DNA of 64,000 bases, taken from Antilocapra americana. Lineage: Eukaryota; Chordata; Mammalia; Artiodactyla; Antilocapridae. Of the stretch, positions 36,901 through 51,900 are shown one piece after another (position 1 is the stretch's first letter; each line of letters begins with the position of its first letter). The notes under the pieces are model-generated. The model made no database searches. It saw only the letters and a program-made list of their open reading frames with translations, and had not been told where the DNA came from. The translations under genes were made by a program, and so were the position numbers. The stretch spans positions 33,293,840 to 33,357,839 of the forward strand of contig ML660201.1 of assembly GCA_007570785.1 (NCBI GenBank), read 5' to 3'.

Positions 36901-39900
36901 CCTGGAGGAGTGAATATAATTACAGCTTAAGCACCAAGGAAATACTTCTTAGAGACTGACTTGGATAGCAGCTTTTGTAGAGTCCAATTAAATACTAAGG
37001 TACTGATACAGCAGAGTGAAAAAAAAAAAAAAAAAAACGACTTCTCCAGGTATAGCAGTAAGATTTTCAGCTTAAGGAGCTCTCATGGGAGAGGAATTGG
37101 GTAAGATGGCACCACTTACTTGGCATTGTTCCACTGTCCTTTTCCTCCCAGTGTCTAAGTTATATTAAATCAACCTCTCATCTCTCTCTGTTTGCAGCTG
37201 GGCACGTTTCGGTCCCATGATGGGGATTATTTTATTGAACCACTACTGTCCATTGATGGACAAGAAGATGAAGAGGCACAAAACAAACTGCACATTATCT
37301 ATAAGCACAGCACTCCCCGCAGAGAGCCGGCAGCAGGAGAGCATACATGTGGCACCTCAGGTATTTGTGTCTTGCTTGAGTGGAGACCCTAGCTGTGTGA
37401 GCTGGGCTACTTGCCAGACCTCAAAGATGTTACTATTTCACAGGCTACAGAGTGCTACCGTTTACATTGTCTTTGTTAGTTCAGTCTTCAAGCCAGGTAG
37501 GTATATTCCCATTGTACAGATGTGAAAACTAAAAAGAGGTTTAGTAACTTGTCCAGTGTCGCACAGTTAATAAGTGACAAATCCAAGAGTTGAACACAAA
37601 TAGCAGTGACTCCAGGCCCACTCTGGGCAGGGCCATCTCTTGTTGAAGTTGCTAATTTTTAGGATTAAACTTTAGTGATGTCTTGAGGCCATTCTCATTG
37701 CATTCATTAGGACTTTTTTTTTTAACAGTGTACAAGTATGAAAAACTCTTACAAATGGAAGGCACAAAAACTTCTATATGTTTATTCGAATTTTTTTCAA
37801 TCAACTTCAATGTAACTAATGTTCTGTGACTTCAGGAAATACAGAAATGGAGCTCTGTGGTTTGTGCTGTCAGGTGTCAGTTGAATGCATATATACCTGC
37901 CATAGATTTTCTTCCATCTTGGTCAGATTCTTGGAGGCTTGGTGCTGACATGCTTGGCCATTGTCGGTTCTATTTCCCCGGGCACACTGCAGAGCTTATG
38001 CTTGTGTATACTTCTCAGTCTCCAGTCTTGAAGCACCCTTTCACTATCTCTGAAGCCTACTTATTTCTCTCTGATGGTCCTGTTTCTTTAGAAACCATCT
38101 ATCTGTTTGGTCCTGTGTGTTAGGATGTTTGTTAAAATACCATCTTTTTTATTGTTTCTAAAATTTTAACCATCCCCCCATTCTTTATTTTTTTAAAGTC
38201 TCTTCCTCAAATTAAGTGATTTCTCAGGCTGTTTCTGGTTTCTCCAAATAAGACCAAAATTCAAGACCAAGAAGGCCTTCCTAAAATGATCACTTGTTTC
38301 ATCTTGTATCTATATCAGATTCTTCTACTGTGGCAGTGTGTGATGTCCTCTTCTGTCCCGGAATTATTAGTTCTAAAGTGAAACCTTTAATAAAAGATGA
38401 CCCTGGCTTCTAACGTGGTATAGCCAAGTTGTAGGATGTGTCATCCGACTGTATCCCATTCAGTCCTGTGTTCTTAACCACCAGGGCTAATTGGAACGTA
38501 ACTGAAATGTTCTGTCTAGACTCTCTACAGAGCCAAGGAGTAGAGATAGGAGTCTGAAGTCAGAAACAGTCGTCAGGGTGCTAAGACTGCCAGCCACCCG
38601 CAAGTTGAATGGCAAGACATTTATCACATCTTTCTGGCCCTGCTAATAAGAATGTAAACCTTAACTTCTGACTTTCTAAATCTGAACTAGGAAGTGCCTA
38701 TTTTATGCATATGTGTAAAGAAAGGAAATATATCTCTTCCATTTCTATCTTATACATTCAGAAGATAAATAATATTTTCATTGATCAATTTGTTGAACAT
38801 TGGCACTTTGTGACACTCCCTAAAGTGAAAGCAAACCACCCTTTTTTAAAAACTTAAAAACTGCCTTTTATTATTTATTATGGTCCTATATTTTACTGGC
38901 ATTGGGCAAAGCACTTTACCTACACAACTTCACTTAATCATTACCACAGCAACCCTATGAGGCAGACACCAGTCTCCTCTCCATTGTGCCTGGTAAAGGA
39001 GCTGAAGCTTTCAGAGATGAAACAGCTTGCCTAAGATCTCATAGCTACTCCAAGATGACAACCCATGATTTTCTGTCTTATCTTGCAACCTTCGCTGTGA
39101 CGTGTATGAGTGTGTACATTCAGGTGTGTGTGTGTGAAAGAGAGAGAGAGAAGTCTTTTTAATACTATCATTCCAAAAATCCTCTGGGTTCATTTTCTTA
39201 AATTACCAAAATAAACAGACATTTGGTTTTCTGGACTAGAGGACAAGTCATGGTCAAGTTCAGTTAAAAACACAAAAGAGAGGGAACTTGCAAAGGTAAG
39301 GAAAGAGGACAGTAAAAGATGTCTTTGCTGTCTTTACCATTTTTTTGGGGAAAAAAAAAAAGATTTTTCAAAACCACTTATTTGTGTTCTAATTATTGGT
39401 ATTGGGGCTTCCGAGCCATCTTCCAAATCACCAGTGCCAACTTCTAGTTTTCTGTCTGGTTTTTTGCTTTCTGGTGACCAATCTGGCAGACCCTTCCCTC
39501 ACCCTGTGTAATGATTCAGAAGGCCGGCACTTTTGATTGGCTCTTTCAAAGGTTCCTGTTGGACTGTGCCGCTCTGGTTTCTCTCTCCCAGCTGCTTCTG
39601 CACCCCTTCTTTGAGTTCAGATACAGGAAGCTCAGAGCAATTTGAGAGAACTTTGGAACGTGGCACATTTCACCAGCAGCCATTAGCGGGATGGACCAGC
39701 AGATCAAAAACCTCCAAAATCCAGGGAGCTTTGGCACAGGGAGTAAAAGTAGGTGAGGGTGGGAGAGTCCCTCTGTCCAGGGATTATCTGGCCAATGCAA
39801 ATATCAGCTCATTCAGATTCAGAGATTTTCTCCCAAAAGCAGTGGGTGGTAATCAGAGGTAAACTTTAAAAGTGCCCTGGGAGTCTCATGCAGATTCTTT

Positions 39901-42900
39901 AAACAAACTCCTCTTGCAGGGAAGTGAGATGGAGCAAGAATCAGTGGGGTTTAAAAAGCATTCCAAGTGACTTAGAAGTTCAGTTGTATGTGAGAGTTCC
40001 TACTAAAGTGGGATTTCGGGCAGTAAGCACTGCCCATAGCTGGCACTGACTTTGCATCTCCATCACTGCTTTCCATCTTCTCTTCTCATAAAGTGATAGA
40101 TGATTCTAGCTAGAAGAAACTAGCTCTGGGTCAACATGCTAACTCTACTCAGAGGAGCAAACTGTAGGCCTGGGATGTTAAGTTACTTGTTTACAGGAGT
40201 GGTACTTAAATATTCAACAAGAAACCTTCAGAATTTAAGATGGCCCAAGCCCGGGAGCAGGCACCTGGAAGCCCCGTGCTGAGCTCGGTGTAACTCTTTA
40301 GTTGCTGGATTATGAGAGTCTGCCTGGGAGCAGGGCACTGTGGCCGTGACACTGCTTCCTACCGACAGAGTACAAGACTCGTTCATTTCTGACTGTTAAT
40401 GTATGTTGAATTTTCAGAAAGGATTCTGAGATAAGTTCTATTAAAAAGACATGTAGAAGGAGTCTTATGGAGTAAAATGTTATGGAATTAGAAAGGAGTC
40501 TATAACATAATTTATTCATTAATGTGTGCATTTATTCATTCAGCCATGAGTTATTTATTGAGTAACTCCTCTATGCCATGAGGATTAATCCATCTTTTTA
40601 CAGTTAGAACATAAAGTAAGAGTACTATGTCCCTTCCAAGAGGGTAGATAGGACTAAATGAGCATGAAATAACGAAAACTGCAGGGACAGATGGTAGACA
40701 ATCACTGAATGGGAGATTTTTTTTTTAATGATCATAAACATAGAAAAAAGACACCATAGCTAGGTATGGTGACTCAAAATATTTGGTATCTAGACTCAAA
40801 ATACCAAAACTCAAAGTTAATCATATCCCTGTGGTTAAGCTTAGAGCTTCTTGGTCACCTGATCATAAGAGGCCAATAAGAGACTTGCGCCATGGTGCCC
40901 CTGCCAGTGAGTGGCGGTGCTAAGAGCCCTTTGTTTGTGTTTATCTCTACGTAATGCAGCATTTGAAATTTTATTTCTTGCTACTTTCTCTTCACTCAGT
41001 ATCTGTGTCTCTGTGTTCCCATCCTTGGTTGTGTCTCCCTATGTGCCTGTTGGCCACTTGAGTGTCCATACATTGGTTTGTGGTTTCCAGCCTGTTTGTA
41101 GGTTCCTCAGGATTAAGGATGGGGTGGGGGGTAACTTCTCTTTCTTATGGCAGACCCTTGTGACTGGTCTCCCTTGCCCACTGGATCCTCAGTAGAGGGA
41201 TTTGAGGTGACTGCCTGCCCTCCCTAAACACCAGGGGGGCAAAGTGGTAGACTCATGGGAGCTGTCTGGGAGAGTTTGTTGCTTTTTAAAAGCCTCTTCC
41301 TGCTGATCCTTTGCATTGCATTTCCAGATGACACCTAAGTTCTGTTTCGAAGATACTTGCTATTTGCTTCTGGATTTTATGCAAGAGGATTTAGTTGTTT
41401 TTGTCATTGAAAGATGTGTTTCCCAATAGGTGAATGAGAGGAAGGCAGGAGAAAAGACCAACAGAAGGCTGTTTTGTTTGCCTGGACCTAAAAGACAATG
41501 ATGCCTCTCTTACCCTCCCATCTCAGTAAGGCTAGCTGTGTTGCTTTCCCTTAAGGCATTTAGGAGCTGTACACTCACTAACCCATCAATGCCGCTTCGA
41601 AGGAAGTAATTGAACATTTGTGTAAACAGATTTATATACTGTGTCTGGTGTTGTTTATTATAGCAAGTGACTGGAAACAACCTAAGTGCTTTTGGTTGAA
41701 AGATAGATCAATAACTGATGAAGTCTGTATTTGATGGATTCTTAGGCAGCCACTAAAAATGATGGCATAGATTTAGGTTAACAAACTCAGAAATAGATAT
41801 ATTAAGTGTACACACAAGTGATGAAGTAATACGAAGGTATGATCTCATTTTTTAAAATAATGACAGAGTGTGTGGGAGAGCGTGCATGTATAAAAAGATC
41901 TGAAGCAGTAGGCACAAAAATATTAAAAGGGACTATTTCTTGTTGGTAGGAACATAGGCAGTCTTTATGTTTTTAACTTATATTCTTATATTTTTGTCAT
42001 GATTCTATAATAGGTTCATGATAAAAAAAAATGCAGTTGAAAATAAAAGGGGGAGTAGCATGTAATTATTTTGTAATCCCAAGGCACTTGTCACCAGGGA
42101 CAAATAGCCAAGTCAAGATCCCACATTTTTGTCTTTGGGATGAAATATTCTCAATACCCATGCATATAAAATTCCTGCTTTGTGGCTACTTCTTTGGAAC
42201 AACAGGACTGGTCAAAGCTGAGGCTCCATTCCCACCTAGCTAAACTGCCTTGTGCCTTCTGTTCTAACTGTGGGATTATAATTACCGTGGCTTAGTCTTA
42301 GTTAGTTAAACCTCTGCCTGTCACATTAGAGTGTACTGTCACTTCTTGGTTGGGCTCCCAAAGATGTGATTGTAAAACGTGGAAAATACAGGATGCCTAT
42401 GGAGTCACTGTGCTACACACTTTGCATATATTATCATATGTAATTCATTCATCAACACTGTGGGTAGATATTATTAGCCTATTTTACAGTTGAGTAAATT
42501 AGGTCTCAGTGAGGTTGAGCCTCTAGTCCAAAGTCACACAGCTGGTAGGAAGTTGGCCTGACACTTGAATCCAGATCTGATTCCAGTTTGCTCTGCTGTG
42601 AGCCCAACTTCATTCAAAACACAAATGGAAGCTGCCATCTAAAAAAATCCTTTTTCACTCAAGTTTTCAGAGCATCCCCTTTGACTTTTATATAATTTCA
42701 TCTTTATACTAACGGTGGCTAATGTTTGTTGAGTGCTTATTGCATGGCAGACACTGTTAAAGTGTTTTCCATGGATTATCTTTAATCTTTACCTCAATTT
42801 TCATTTTTGCAGATAGCAAAACAGAGACAAAGAAAAAGTCCTTAAGGGTTGTAGTGCTCCTAACTGTACCATTTTCCACAATCCTTTTGTCTTGGTCTGG

Positions 42901-45900
42901 CTAAAGTAGTTTTTTGGCCTCTCCCTTTGTTGATTCAATTGCATTTGTGTATGAATTATTTTTCCTGAAACTTTTTTTTTTGTCTTTGCTGGAACAATTT
43001 TTTAAAATGCATTCCTAGAATCTGATTTGTTATGAGGAGGATTGCCTGCTGCCTGGAATTCCCACTAAGGTTCTGATGACTCACGAAGCCTCTGTCTCCA
43101 GCTTGCTTCTGTTGGAGTATATACTTGTTACACGTTAGCCTTGTGTATCCCATTAATAAGTTAGCATAGATTAGCTGATTAGATTAGCTGCCCTGAGAGT
43201 TGGGCCCAAATGAAGTGAGAGACAGAGGTAAGGAACAGACCTCAGAAGGGGTCTTCAAGTAAACAATTCTGGGACAGCTTGAGGGTTCCAGGCAGTGACA
43301 GAAACTTTGGCTTCATACTTCTGCCTGGCCCTAAGCCTGTCTGGTGTTTTGTGTGTGTGTTTAGTATTTTTAAAGTTTTTATTGAATTTGTTGAAATATT
43401 GCTTCTGTTTTCTGTTTTCGTTTATTTGGCCAAGAGGCATGTGGGATCCTTGCTCCCTGAATGGAGATGGATCCCGCAACTGCTATATTGGAAGGTAAGG
43501 TCTTAACCACTGGACCGCCAGGGACATCTCCTGCGGTTGTTGGCTAATCAGTGATTTGTATGAGGCCAGCCTGCCACCACTTTCCCACAGCTTTTTTCTC
43601 TCGTTAGATCCTTTCCCCTCAACCTTTTAGCCTAAGAACAGGCCACAATGAAGGGACCATGTGCTGGTCAATATGAAAGTGCCTTGTGGGTTTTTTCATT
43701 TAGACCTGTAACAGCTTCCCGGGAGGAAGCTGCTGCTGCTGCTGCTGCTGCTGCTGCTAAGTCACTTCAGTTGTGTCTGACTCTGTGCGACCCCATAGAC
43801 TGCAGCCCACTAGGTTCCCCTGTCCCTGGGATTCTCCAGGCAAGAACACTGGAGTGGGTTGCCATTTCCTTTTCCAGTGCATGAAAGTGAAAAGTGAAAG
43901 TGAAGTCTGTCAGTTGTGTCTGACTCTTAACGACCCCATGGACTGCAGCCTACCAGGCTCCTCTGTCCATGGGATTTTCCAGGCAAGAGTACTGGAGTGG
44001 GGTGCCATTGCTTTCTCCACCCAGGAGGAAGATATGTCAGTTATTCCCATTTTACAAATGAAAAAGCAACTCAAGAGACTCACTTGTGTAAATAGGAAAC
44101 AGCTGACCCTCAAACCCAAGGTCTGTTGGAATCTTTAAAGATGAATTTTGCCAGTTGGGTTTGGCTTAATTTCATTTACCTCTTTTTGTTCCTCATCCAT
44201 CTCTATACGCCTTTCCCCCCTTTTTAAAATTCTTTGATAGACCTTTATCTATAAAACAGTCAATAACAGCAATGACTTCTAAAATCCTCTGTAAATTGCT
44301 AGAAAAGTACTGTTTTAAATAATTGGATTCTTGAACTTGTTTTCTCAGCTTTATATTCCTTATACCATTTATATTAATATATTGCTTTTATTTTGTTCTA
44401 ACATTAGGATTAATAATGCAGCACTCCAATAAAATTGGCAATAAAACAAGAAACTTCTAATACAGGACCTATTCTCAGCTAATTTTTAAAAATTTTTCAT
44501 CATGTTTTTTAAAAAACATTTTATTATGAACATCTTCAAGAAAAGTACAGGCAGAAGTAAAATGAACCACCTGTATGTACCATCTACATTTAATGACGAG
44601 AAAGTTTTTTCCCCGTATTTGCTTCTTATTTTTCCTTTTTGTTAAAGTAAACCTAAGTATCATTTCACTTTTTAAATATTCTAATATATGTCTCTGAAAA
44701 ATGAAGATATATTTTCTAACATACCTTGATGTTTGTCATGGTGAACAGAATCAATAGTAATTACTCATCATCTAAACAGTATCTATGTTAGCATTTTTGT
44801 GATGGTCTCCCAAATTCCTTTTTATAGTCCATTTGTTTAGATGATGCTCTAAACAAGGTCCACACACTGAAGTTGGTTGTTAGGTCTTTTTAGGAACTTG
44901 TCACTTTGTTGTCATTGCCATTGTTGTTAACAATCACAGTTTTCTTTCTAGTTTTAGTTTGCCTCCTATGACCTTTTTTTCTTTTCCATTTCTTTCACTC
45001 TTTGACTCTTCTTTATTGCCCTAAGATCGGGGTGCATCTGCAACAGTTGGAAAGAGCAGGGTCAGCCCCTAAACCTAGAACACAGCAAGAAGAAAGCCAC
45101 CAGGAATGAGCCACTTATCAGAGTAATTTCCTTGAGCACAAAACATGGTGTGTTAGGTTGTTTTCCTGACCCTTTGTCTGGAGTCTCCTGAAAACCTCCT
45201 CCCCCTTTTTGTTTAAACTGACCAATAGAAAGATCCTCAGGTCACAGTATTTATTGAGACTACCTTATCTACCATTCAAGAATTTCATTCACATGTGTTC
45301 TGAAACCCAGAAGAGCCAGTTTGCAGTTGGGAATGTGAAATGGCAGGTTATGTTTGGATGTGAAATAAGGTCTCCGTGATGTATGACACACTTTCCTGAC
45401 CCCTCCCACGAGCCATTTTGATAAACTTCTGGATTCAGAGATAGCCCGAGGGTGGACCATTTCACCTTTGGTCCCAAATCAGGACCTTTCCCTGTCACCT
45501 GTCATCAAATCTCAGTTATTTTCCTTTCTGCAAAAGCCCATTCACTGCCAAGGAAAAGGGTCAGACAGATACTTGCTAGTTTGTTCATCTTCCCAGGAAA
45601 CCCCTGAAACAGTTAAGATGCATGTCCTCTAAAGCAAGACTGTAAGAAATGACAGAAACCTGGCACAGAGGGCAGCCATCCGATGTGCAGGCTGATAGTG
45701 GCAGGAGGTACTTGAGGTAAATTTGAGGGTTTTCAGACCTTCACCTGAGCAGGCTGTCTTTTTGGAGTAAGACATCGGAGGAACTCATGGTTCTTACAAG
45801 GGTTTTCTTCATCTAAACCCATTCATTTAATAAAGTATGATTTACTCATACAGTTGAGGTTTAAGTTTCTTGCATCTTTATTGAGATATAATTGGAGTTT

Positions 45901-48900
45901 TAAATTATTGAACTTTGTATCTGCCAAAGTTAGAGTCTTTGTGATAATTAGATTATTATAGAATCCTTGTCATAGCTATTTATGGGTAGCTAGAGTCTGC
46001 TTGTGTCTGGACCAGACTTCTGCATGGAAATGCTGTACAACCCCAAATCATTAGTAAGTACAAAGCATTCTGCATGTCTTAGAAAGGAGCAGGAGGAAAT
46101 TCAAAATACAGTAGCTATGTACTTGTGAGCAGTGGACTTTGAGAAGGAGTAAAAATAAATGAGTGGCAAATATTGGCAAAATGCTTCCTTTTTTATCAAT
46201 TCACCATCTCTCATATGACATTAGAGTTAGAGTAGGGTGCTAGGAATGCACTTGGCCTGTGATGTGTGAGAAAAGTTTAGATTAATGGGATAGACCTCAG
46301 AATTTTCCTGCTAAGATTTTAAATTTTTACAGATGTTTTTATTTTATATTATATTGGAAAATATATAGTTTCCATTATATTGGGAACTATATTATATATA
46401 TACTGCATATGTATATATAATATATTCTAGCATTTTCTTCATTTTTTTTCTGTTAAGGTATTACTTATACACAGAAAACAGTCATCTTTTTCAGTGTACA
46501 ATTTTTCAAGTTTTGGCATACAGTCAGATAACCATTATCACAATGAAGATAGAGAATGTTTCCTGCTATGCTTTGCAGCAGCCTCCTATTTTCTGTCTCT
46601 CTAGTGTGGCCTTCTCCAGAATGTCATATCACTGGAATCATTAAGCATGGTCATTTGAGCCTCATACACACTGTTGCCTACATCAGTAATTCATCCCTTT
46701 GTATTGCTGGATAGTGTTCCACTGTATGGGTAGACCTTGATTTGTTTATTACCCAGTTGAGGGATAAAGTTTGGCAATTAAAAATGAAACCTCTATAAAC
46801 ATATGCATGCAGATTTCAGGGTGAACATATGTTTTCAGTTGTATAAATACCTAGAAGTGAGATATCTGAGTTATATGGTAAGCATATATTTGACTTTATC
46901 AGAAACTGCCCATCTGCTTTTCAAAGTGACTGTACCATTTTGTAGTCCCAATGGCAGGGTATAAAAGTTCTGCTGCATCTTCACCAGCACTTGGTATGAG
47001 CAATATTTTATTTGGCTGATTTTGTTTTTTAATTTTAGCCATTCTAGTAGGTGTGTATTGGTATCCCACTGTGGTTTTAATTTGCATTTCCCTAATGACT
47101 AATGATATGCTTATTTGCCGTCTGTGTATTTTCTATGGTGAAGTGTCTGTTCAAATTCATTCCTTAAAAACAAACAAACAAACAAAAAAAAACCCCGGAA
47201 CATCTGTTTTTGTGTTAGTGAAGTGAAGAGTACTTTATATATTCTGATATAAGCCCTTTATCAGATATGTAGTTTGCAAATACTTTCTCCCAGACTACAG
47301 CTTGTCTTTTCATTTTCATTTGCAGACCCTTATTTCATATAGTCTTCCTTATTTTATTGCAAACATTTCATGCCCTGTGGATTTCATGCTGTCATGGGAT
47401 GACACTGCAGGAAAGCATAGTAGATGGTGCAGTATAGGATTTGTCCAAGACACAGGTGCAAAGAAGTGGACTCAGAAAGATTTAAGTGTAGTTATTTAAA
47501 GCCATTGTCTGTGCCAAAGGAAAGGGACATTGTTGTGTTTCTTTCTAGCTGATGTCTAGAAACATAAATTTGAATTTCAAGCCCATGTAGTTAATGATAT
47601 GAATAGGTTCCTCTTGCCTAATGGATGCATTTACAAAGGAAACCTTGAATTCCTAAGAATGCAGCTGTGTTCTTCACATTATGTGCACACAGGAGAGAAA
47701 GCCAGAGTACAGTAAAACACAGACACACATCGAAGTTAGCGGTGTAAGATTCAGCTGTGTATGACCACACATTTTGGGGGAAACAGGAATGGGAGACGTG
47801 ACTCCATTTTCCCACCAAGTTCCTGTTCCGTGCTTTGTGGGCAGTTTAATGGTTTTCGAAAGATAAGTTGATTATGAGCTAGTTTTTTTTTTTTCTTTTA
47901 AGCCTATTTCCTAATCCTGACATTTGATGCTATTCCAGTGAAACAAGTCAAATCAGAGAATAGAAATGGTTTTTAGAAACTGTCACCTGTGTTAGCAGTT
48001 CCAAAATAAGCACTTTGCAGTGAGAAGTGGAGATACATATATGGTCCCTTCCTTGACATTTTTTAACATCCCACATAGCACACTTATCTTCTGTTGGTCT
48101 CTCTCCATTGCAGTTATTCTGTCTCTTTCTGTGTGCCCACCCTGTGTATCATTGGTTATTTTTTTTCATATCCTCTCTGAGTGGCCAAGAGAGGAGACTG
48201 TTGGGCTTTGCGATTTTTGAATCTTAGGACTTCATTTTCATCATTTCTCACTTTTATCTTATTAAATATGAGAACTCATCAGTTTTCAATATTGGAATGA
48301 ACTTCAGAGAATTTCTTGTCTCTGTCTTTGTGGATAAGAGGATCAAGGCTCCAAATTTTGAAGGGATTCATAATCTTGGAGCCAAAGTGAATGGAAAAAT
48401 GAGCCCTGAACAAACATAGGCCTCTTCCTTCCTATATTCTTTCCAGGCTGTAAATCAGGGAAAATATAAAAATAAAATATAAATCAATGCATGGTACCTG
48501 GAAAGAGGATGTTCAGAGATGCAATTCTGAACGTTTATTGTAAGTGTAGTGATAACTGTGAATAAACTAGTGAGAGCATTTAAAAAGTTATATCAAGGCT
48601 ATAGAGAAAGATATTAGGCTTTTAATTCACTTAAGGGGTTAAATTGTCACAGCAAGCGCTGAATATATGAGCTGGGCTAGGGTGCTGCGGGCTGGTGGCC
48701 TGTGGTTGGGAGGGCCCCTGGTGAGTTCAGGCTGTGATCAGAGTACACTGTGTCCTTACGAGCACTCAGGACCGTGGTGGCCAGAATATGGACATGATGA
48801 TGAAGGGTTCCTATGCAGGCCTAGTCTAACCTTGTCCTCAGTTGCCTGAAAACTAGGAGACTGGTATATCAAAGGAATGTGGGAGATATGCTCCCTAGGA

Positions 48901-51900
48901 GTTGTTTAGAAGCTTTCTAAAGGACTTCAGCTCAGTGCCTTTTAGTCTGTGATATGCGAGCCATATGTAGACCCACTGTGGGCATCACAGGGCCACCAGG
49001 AGCTGCACAGAAATGTTAGCAGGAGCCCCGTTATTCTAGCAGCCCTAAAAGGCTTTTCAACCTTAGTAATGAGTTGCTGTGGCCAATCCCTCTGCAGCGC
49101 TTACTCTATACCAGGCTCTATTTCAGCACTTTCCCTGTATACTAAGTGATTCAACCCTTCCTACCACTCTGGTAAGGAAGAATCATCATTATCTCCATTT
49201 CACAGATGAGGTAACTGAGGCCCAGAGGGTTTGAACACACAGAAACCAGGATTTCAACATAAGTCTCTCTCCTCCTGAAATCTTAGCAGCACAGCACCAT
49301 GCCTCCTGTGTTCACTCTGCAAACACTTCATGCCTGGAGTGTACCAGCCTGCCCCATAGCCAATAGCTCCATGTGGCTTCGGAGCCCTTGAAATGGCACT
49401 GCTGCTGCCTGTTGAAAGGATAATTTTGGGTTGGCCAAAAGATTTGTTTGGGTTTTTCTGTAAGATGGTGTGGAAACCCGAACGAACTTTTTGGCCAAGC
49501 CAATATTTTTGGATGTATTAGGTTAAATAGACTATATCATTAAAATTAATTTCATCTGTTTCTTTTGACTCTTTAACATGTGGTTACTGGAAATTCTTAT
49601 CTTCCATGTGGGGCTCACATTTTATTTCTCCTGGAGACCGCTGGCCTGGAAGATCCCACGTCTTGTCACAAAAAGGCCTGTGTAACAACCATTGGAAGCA
49701 GGCTGCAGACAGTGCAGGGTGACTGTAGACAGCTGGGACCCCGCTGGGCAGAAGGGCCCATCTCTCGTTATTGCTCAGAGATGGAATGAGTCAAAACCAA
49801 CATTTTCCTAGGAGTCCGTTTCAGAATATTAATAGCAAAACCAAACAAACTGTGAGACCTATAAAATACAGGCCCGGATATGTTCAGCATTGTGCTATTT
49901 CAAATAGATGAGTTTTAAATACTTTCTGAAGTTATTTCAAGTGTGCCTCAGTTTGATCATTTATGAAATAGAGCTAATAGGGCTTGTTGCGTGTGCTGCT
50001 GTGAGGAACAATCAGGTTAGTCCATGTAAAGTGCTTTTAGTAGTGCTTGGCACTGTGGAAAGTTTAAAACAAGTGTGAGCCAGAATTGTTGCAACAGTGT
50101 AGTCAGTGTTGTAGTTACTGCATGTAGTTGAAGGAGCTGGGGGGTGCTGAATATGGGAGGATGCAGCAGGGCCTTTGGGGCAAGAGTCCCAGCTTCTGTA
50201 CCCGAGTCAGCAAATTTACCTCCCAGTATAGGGGAGGCACCGAGCCCTTGGAAGGTGGTGTGATGCCTCCCACCACCAACCACTCATCACAACCCCTTGA
50301 ACTGCAAGAAGTTTCTAATTGTTTTCTCCCGATGGCATCTCCTTCTCTCCCTGAGAGAAAAGTCTGTCAGTACACTCCTCTTCATCTCGTTCTGTTTCCA
50401 AAGCCTTTCAATCCCCTCATAAATTGTCACAAATCCCCAAATTTTCCTGATTCCATGGATAAACAAAATGTAGATTGGTTTCTTTTCTGCAAGACTTCGA
50501 AGAGCTCTTAAAATGCTAATGTGTATGGAGAAAGTCCCAGATGTAAATGCTGTATAAAGTATTTTGCAAACCCACTTGGCTTGTTTTGGAAAATATCTTC
50601 TGGGACTAACGTTCCATAAACCGTTACTGGGGAAACATTGTCCATAAAGGTTCTGGCCGGCCAAAAGGGAAATCTCTCCCGCCACTGCCCTTTGCACCCT
50701 TGTCCCCCTAGCCCTGTGTGTGGAGCACTGTTAGATGTTGGACTGGGCGTGCCATCCCCCCACCCCACCCCACCCCCTCTCCAAAACTAACAGTTTGTCC
50801 AGAGAAATGGGACACATTTGGGTACGTGACTCTCTGGAGTATCCAGGAATTCACTGTTGTTTTTCAGGCTATCAAACTGAGTCCTCTTAAAAAAATTAAG
50901 TCTTGATGATTTTCATTCATATGCTTTAGAAATTTATATACACAGAACAATTCCTTCCCTTAGTTCCTTCCCCATCCAGTTTCTGGAAACACATTGTTCT
51001 TTATGTTAGAACATTCATTGATTTTATGGCTATTTTTGTTGTTTTATCTCTTTCTTCCCTACATTGTGCTTGTTTACCCATCTTGCTCCGATCCCAGTAG
51101 ACTGTGGTTCCTGTCTCATCGAGTCTCTCTCTGGAGGTTTCACTGAATAACTCTTTGAGGGTAGATCTTAAACATGACTAGAACAGAGGGCGGGAGCTGC
51201 CCTCAGCTTCCACTTTTTGTTTGTTGTATGCTATCAGTCTTTGGAGCCAGCTGAGAGGCGGAAGTGTTCATGGCATTTGTTTCCATCTCATTACATCTCG
51301 GACTAGGTCTTCCCACGTCAGTCTGCATGTGTCTCTTACCTAGTTTGCAAGTTCCAAGGGAACAGGGGGCCGGTCTTTATGACCTTCCTTCCTCCTGTCC
51401 CTCCTTCCTTTCCTTTAGAAGACTCTTCCAAAAATAGAATTGTTTTGTTTGAGAAACTCTGATGTCAACATTCTAATTTATAAAGAGGGGCTGTTTTGTA
51501 TACTACTAGTAAAGCAATAACAACTAATAATTCCTGTCACAGTAAATATTAAACGGAGCTTTCCTATGAGCCACATTCTGTGCAACAGGCATTTTTTGTA
51601 TTATCTCTTTTAACCATCACAGTTACCTGTTAAAGTGTGTGCTGTTAGTATCCTCTTTTTACGGATAAGAAAACTGAACCTTTAAGATAGGAAATTGCCC
51701 AAGAAGGGGCAGCTAGAGCCATGCTAAGGCAGGACCATGAACCAAGGCTGGTCTGGCTCCAGAATTTAGGTGTGGATTTTGCGGACTCCTGTCCCCTTCC
51801 TTTTGGCTGTCACATCCTGGAGAAACAGAAAGGGGACCTGCTAAAATGCTGGCACTCCAGCCTTTCCTTTGGTCCTGTGCTGTGATTCCCCTGCCCACTT

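Larger units (their letters stand above)
31941..37197 (+). other. ADAMTS9 intron 2
   Basis: A 5257-base intron. Its first 1.5-1.8 kb (to about 33700) is GC-rich with scattered CpG and a consensus AP-1 site (TGAGTCA) at 33461-33467. The rest holds an L2 remnant, one Bov-tA, MIRs and a MER5A piece. A run of T sits at 35463-35482 and a run of A at about 37019-37037. I see no coding exon inside. Confidence 0.85.
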
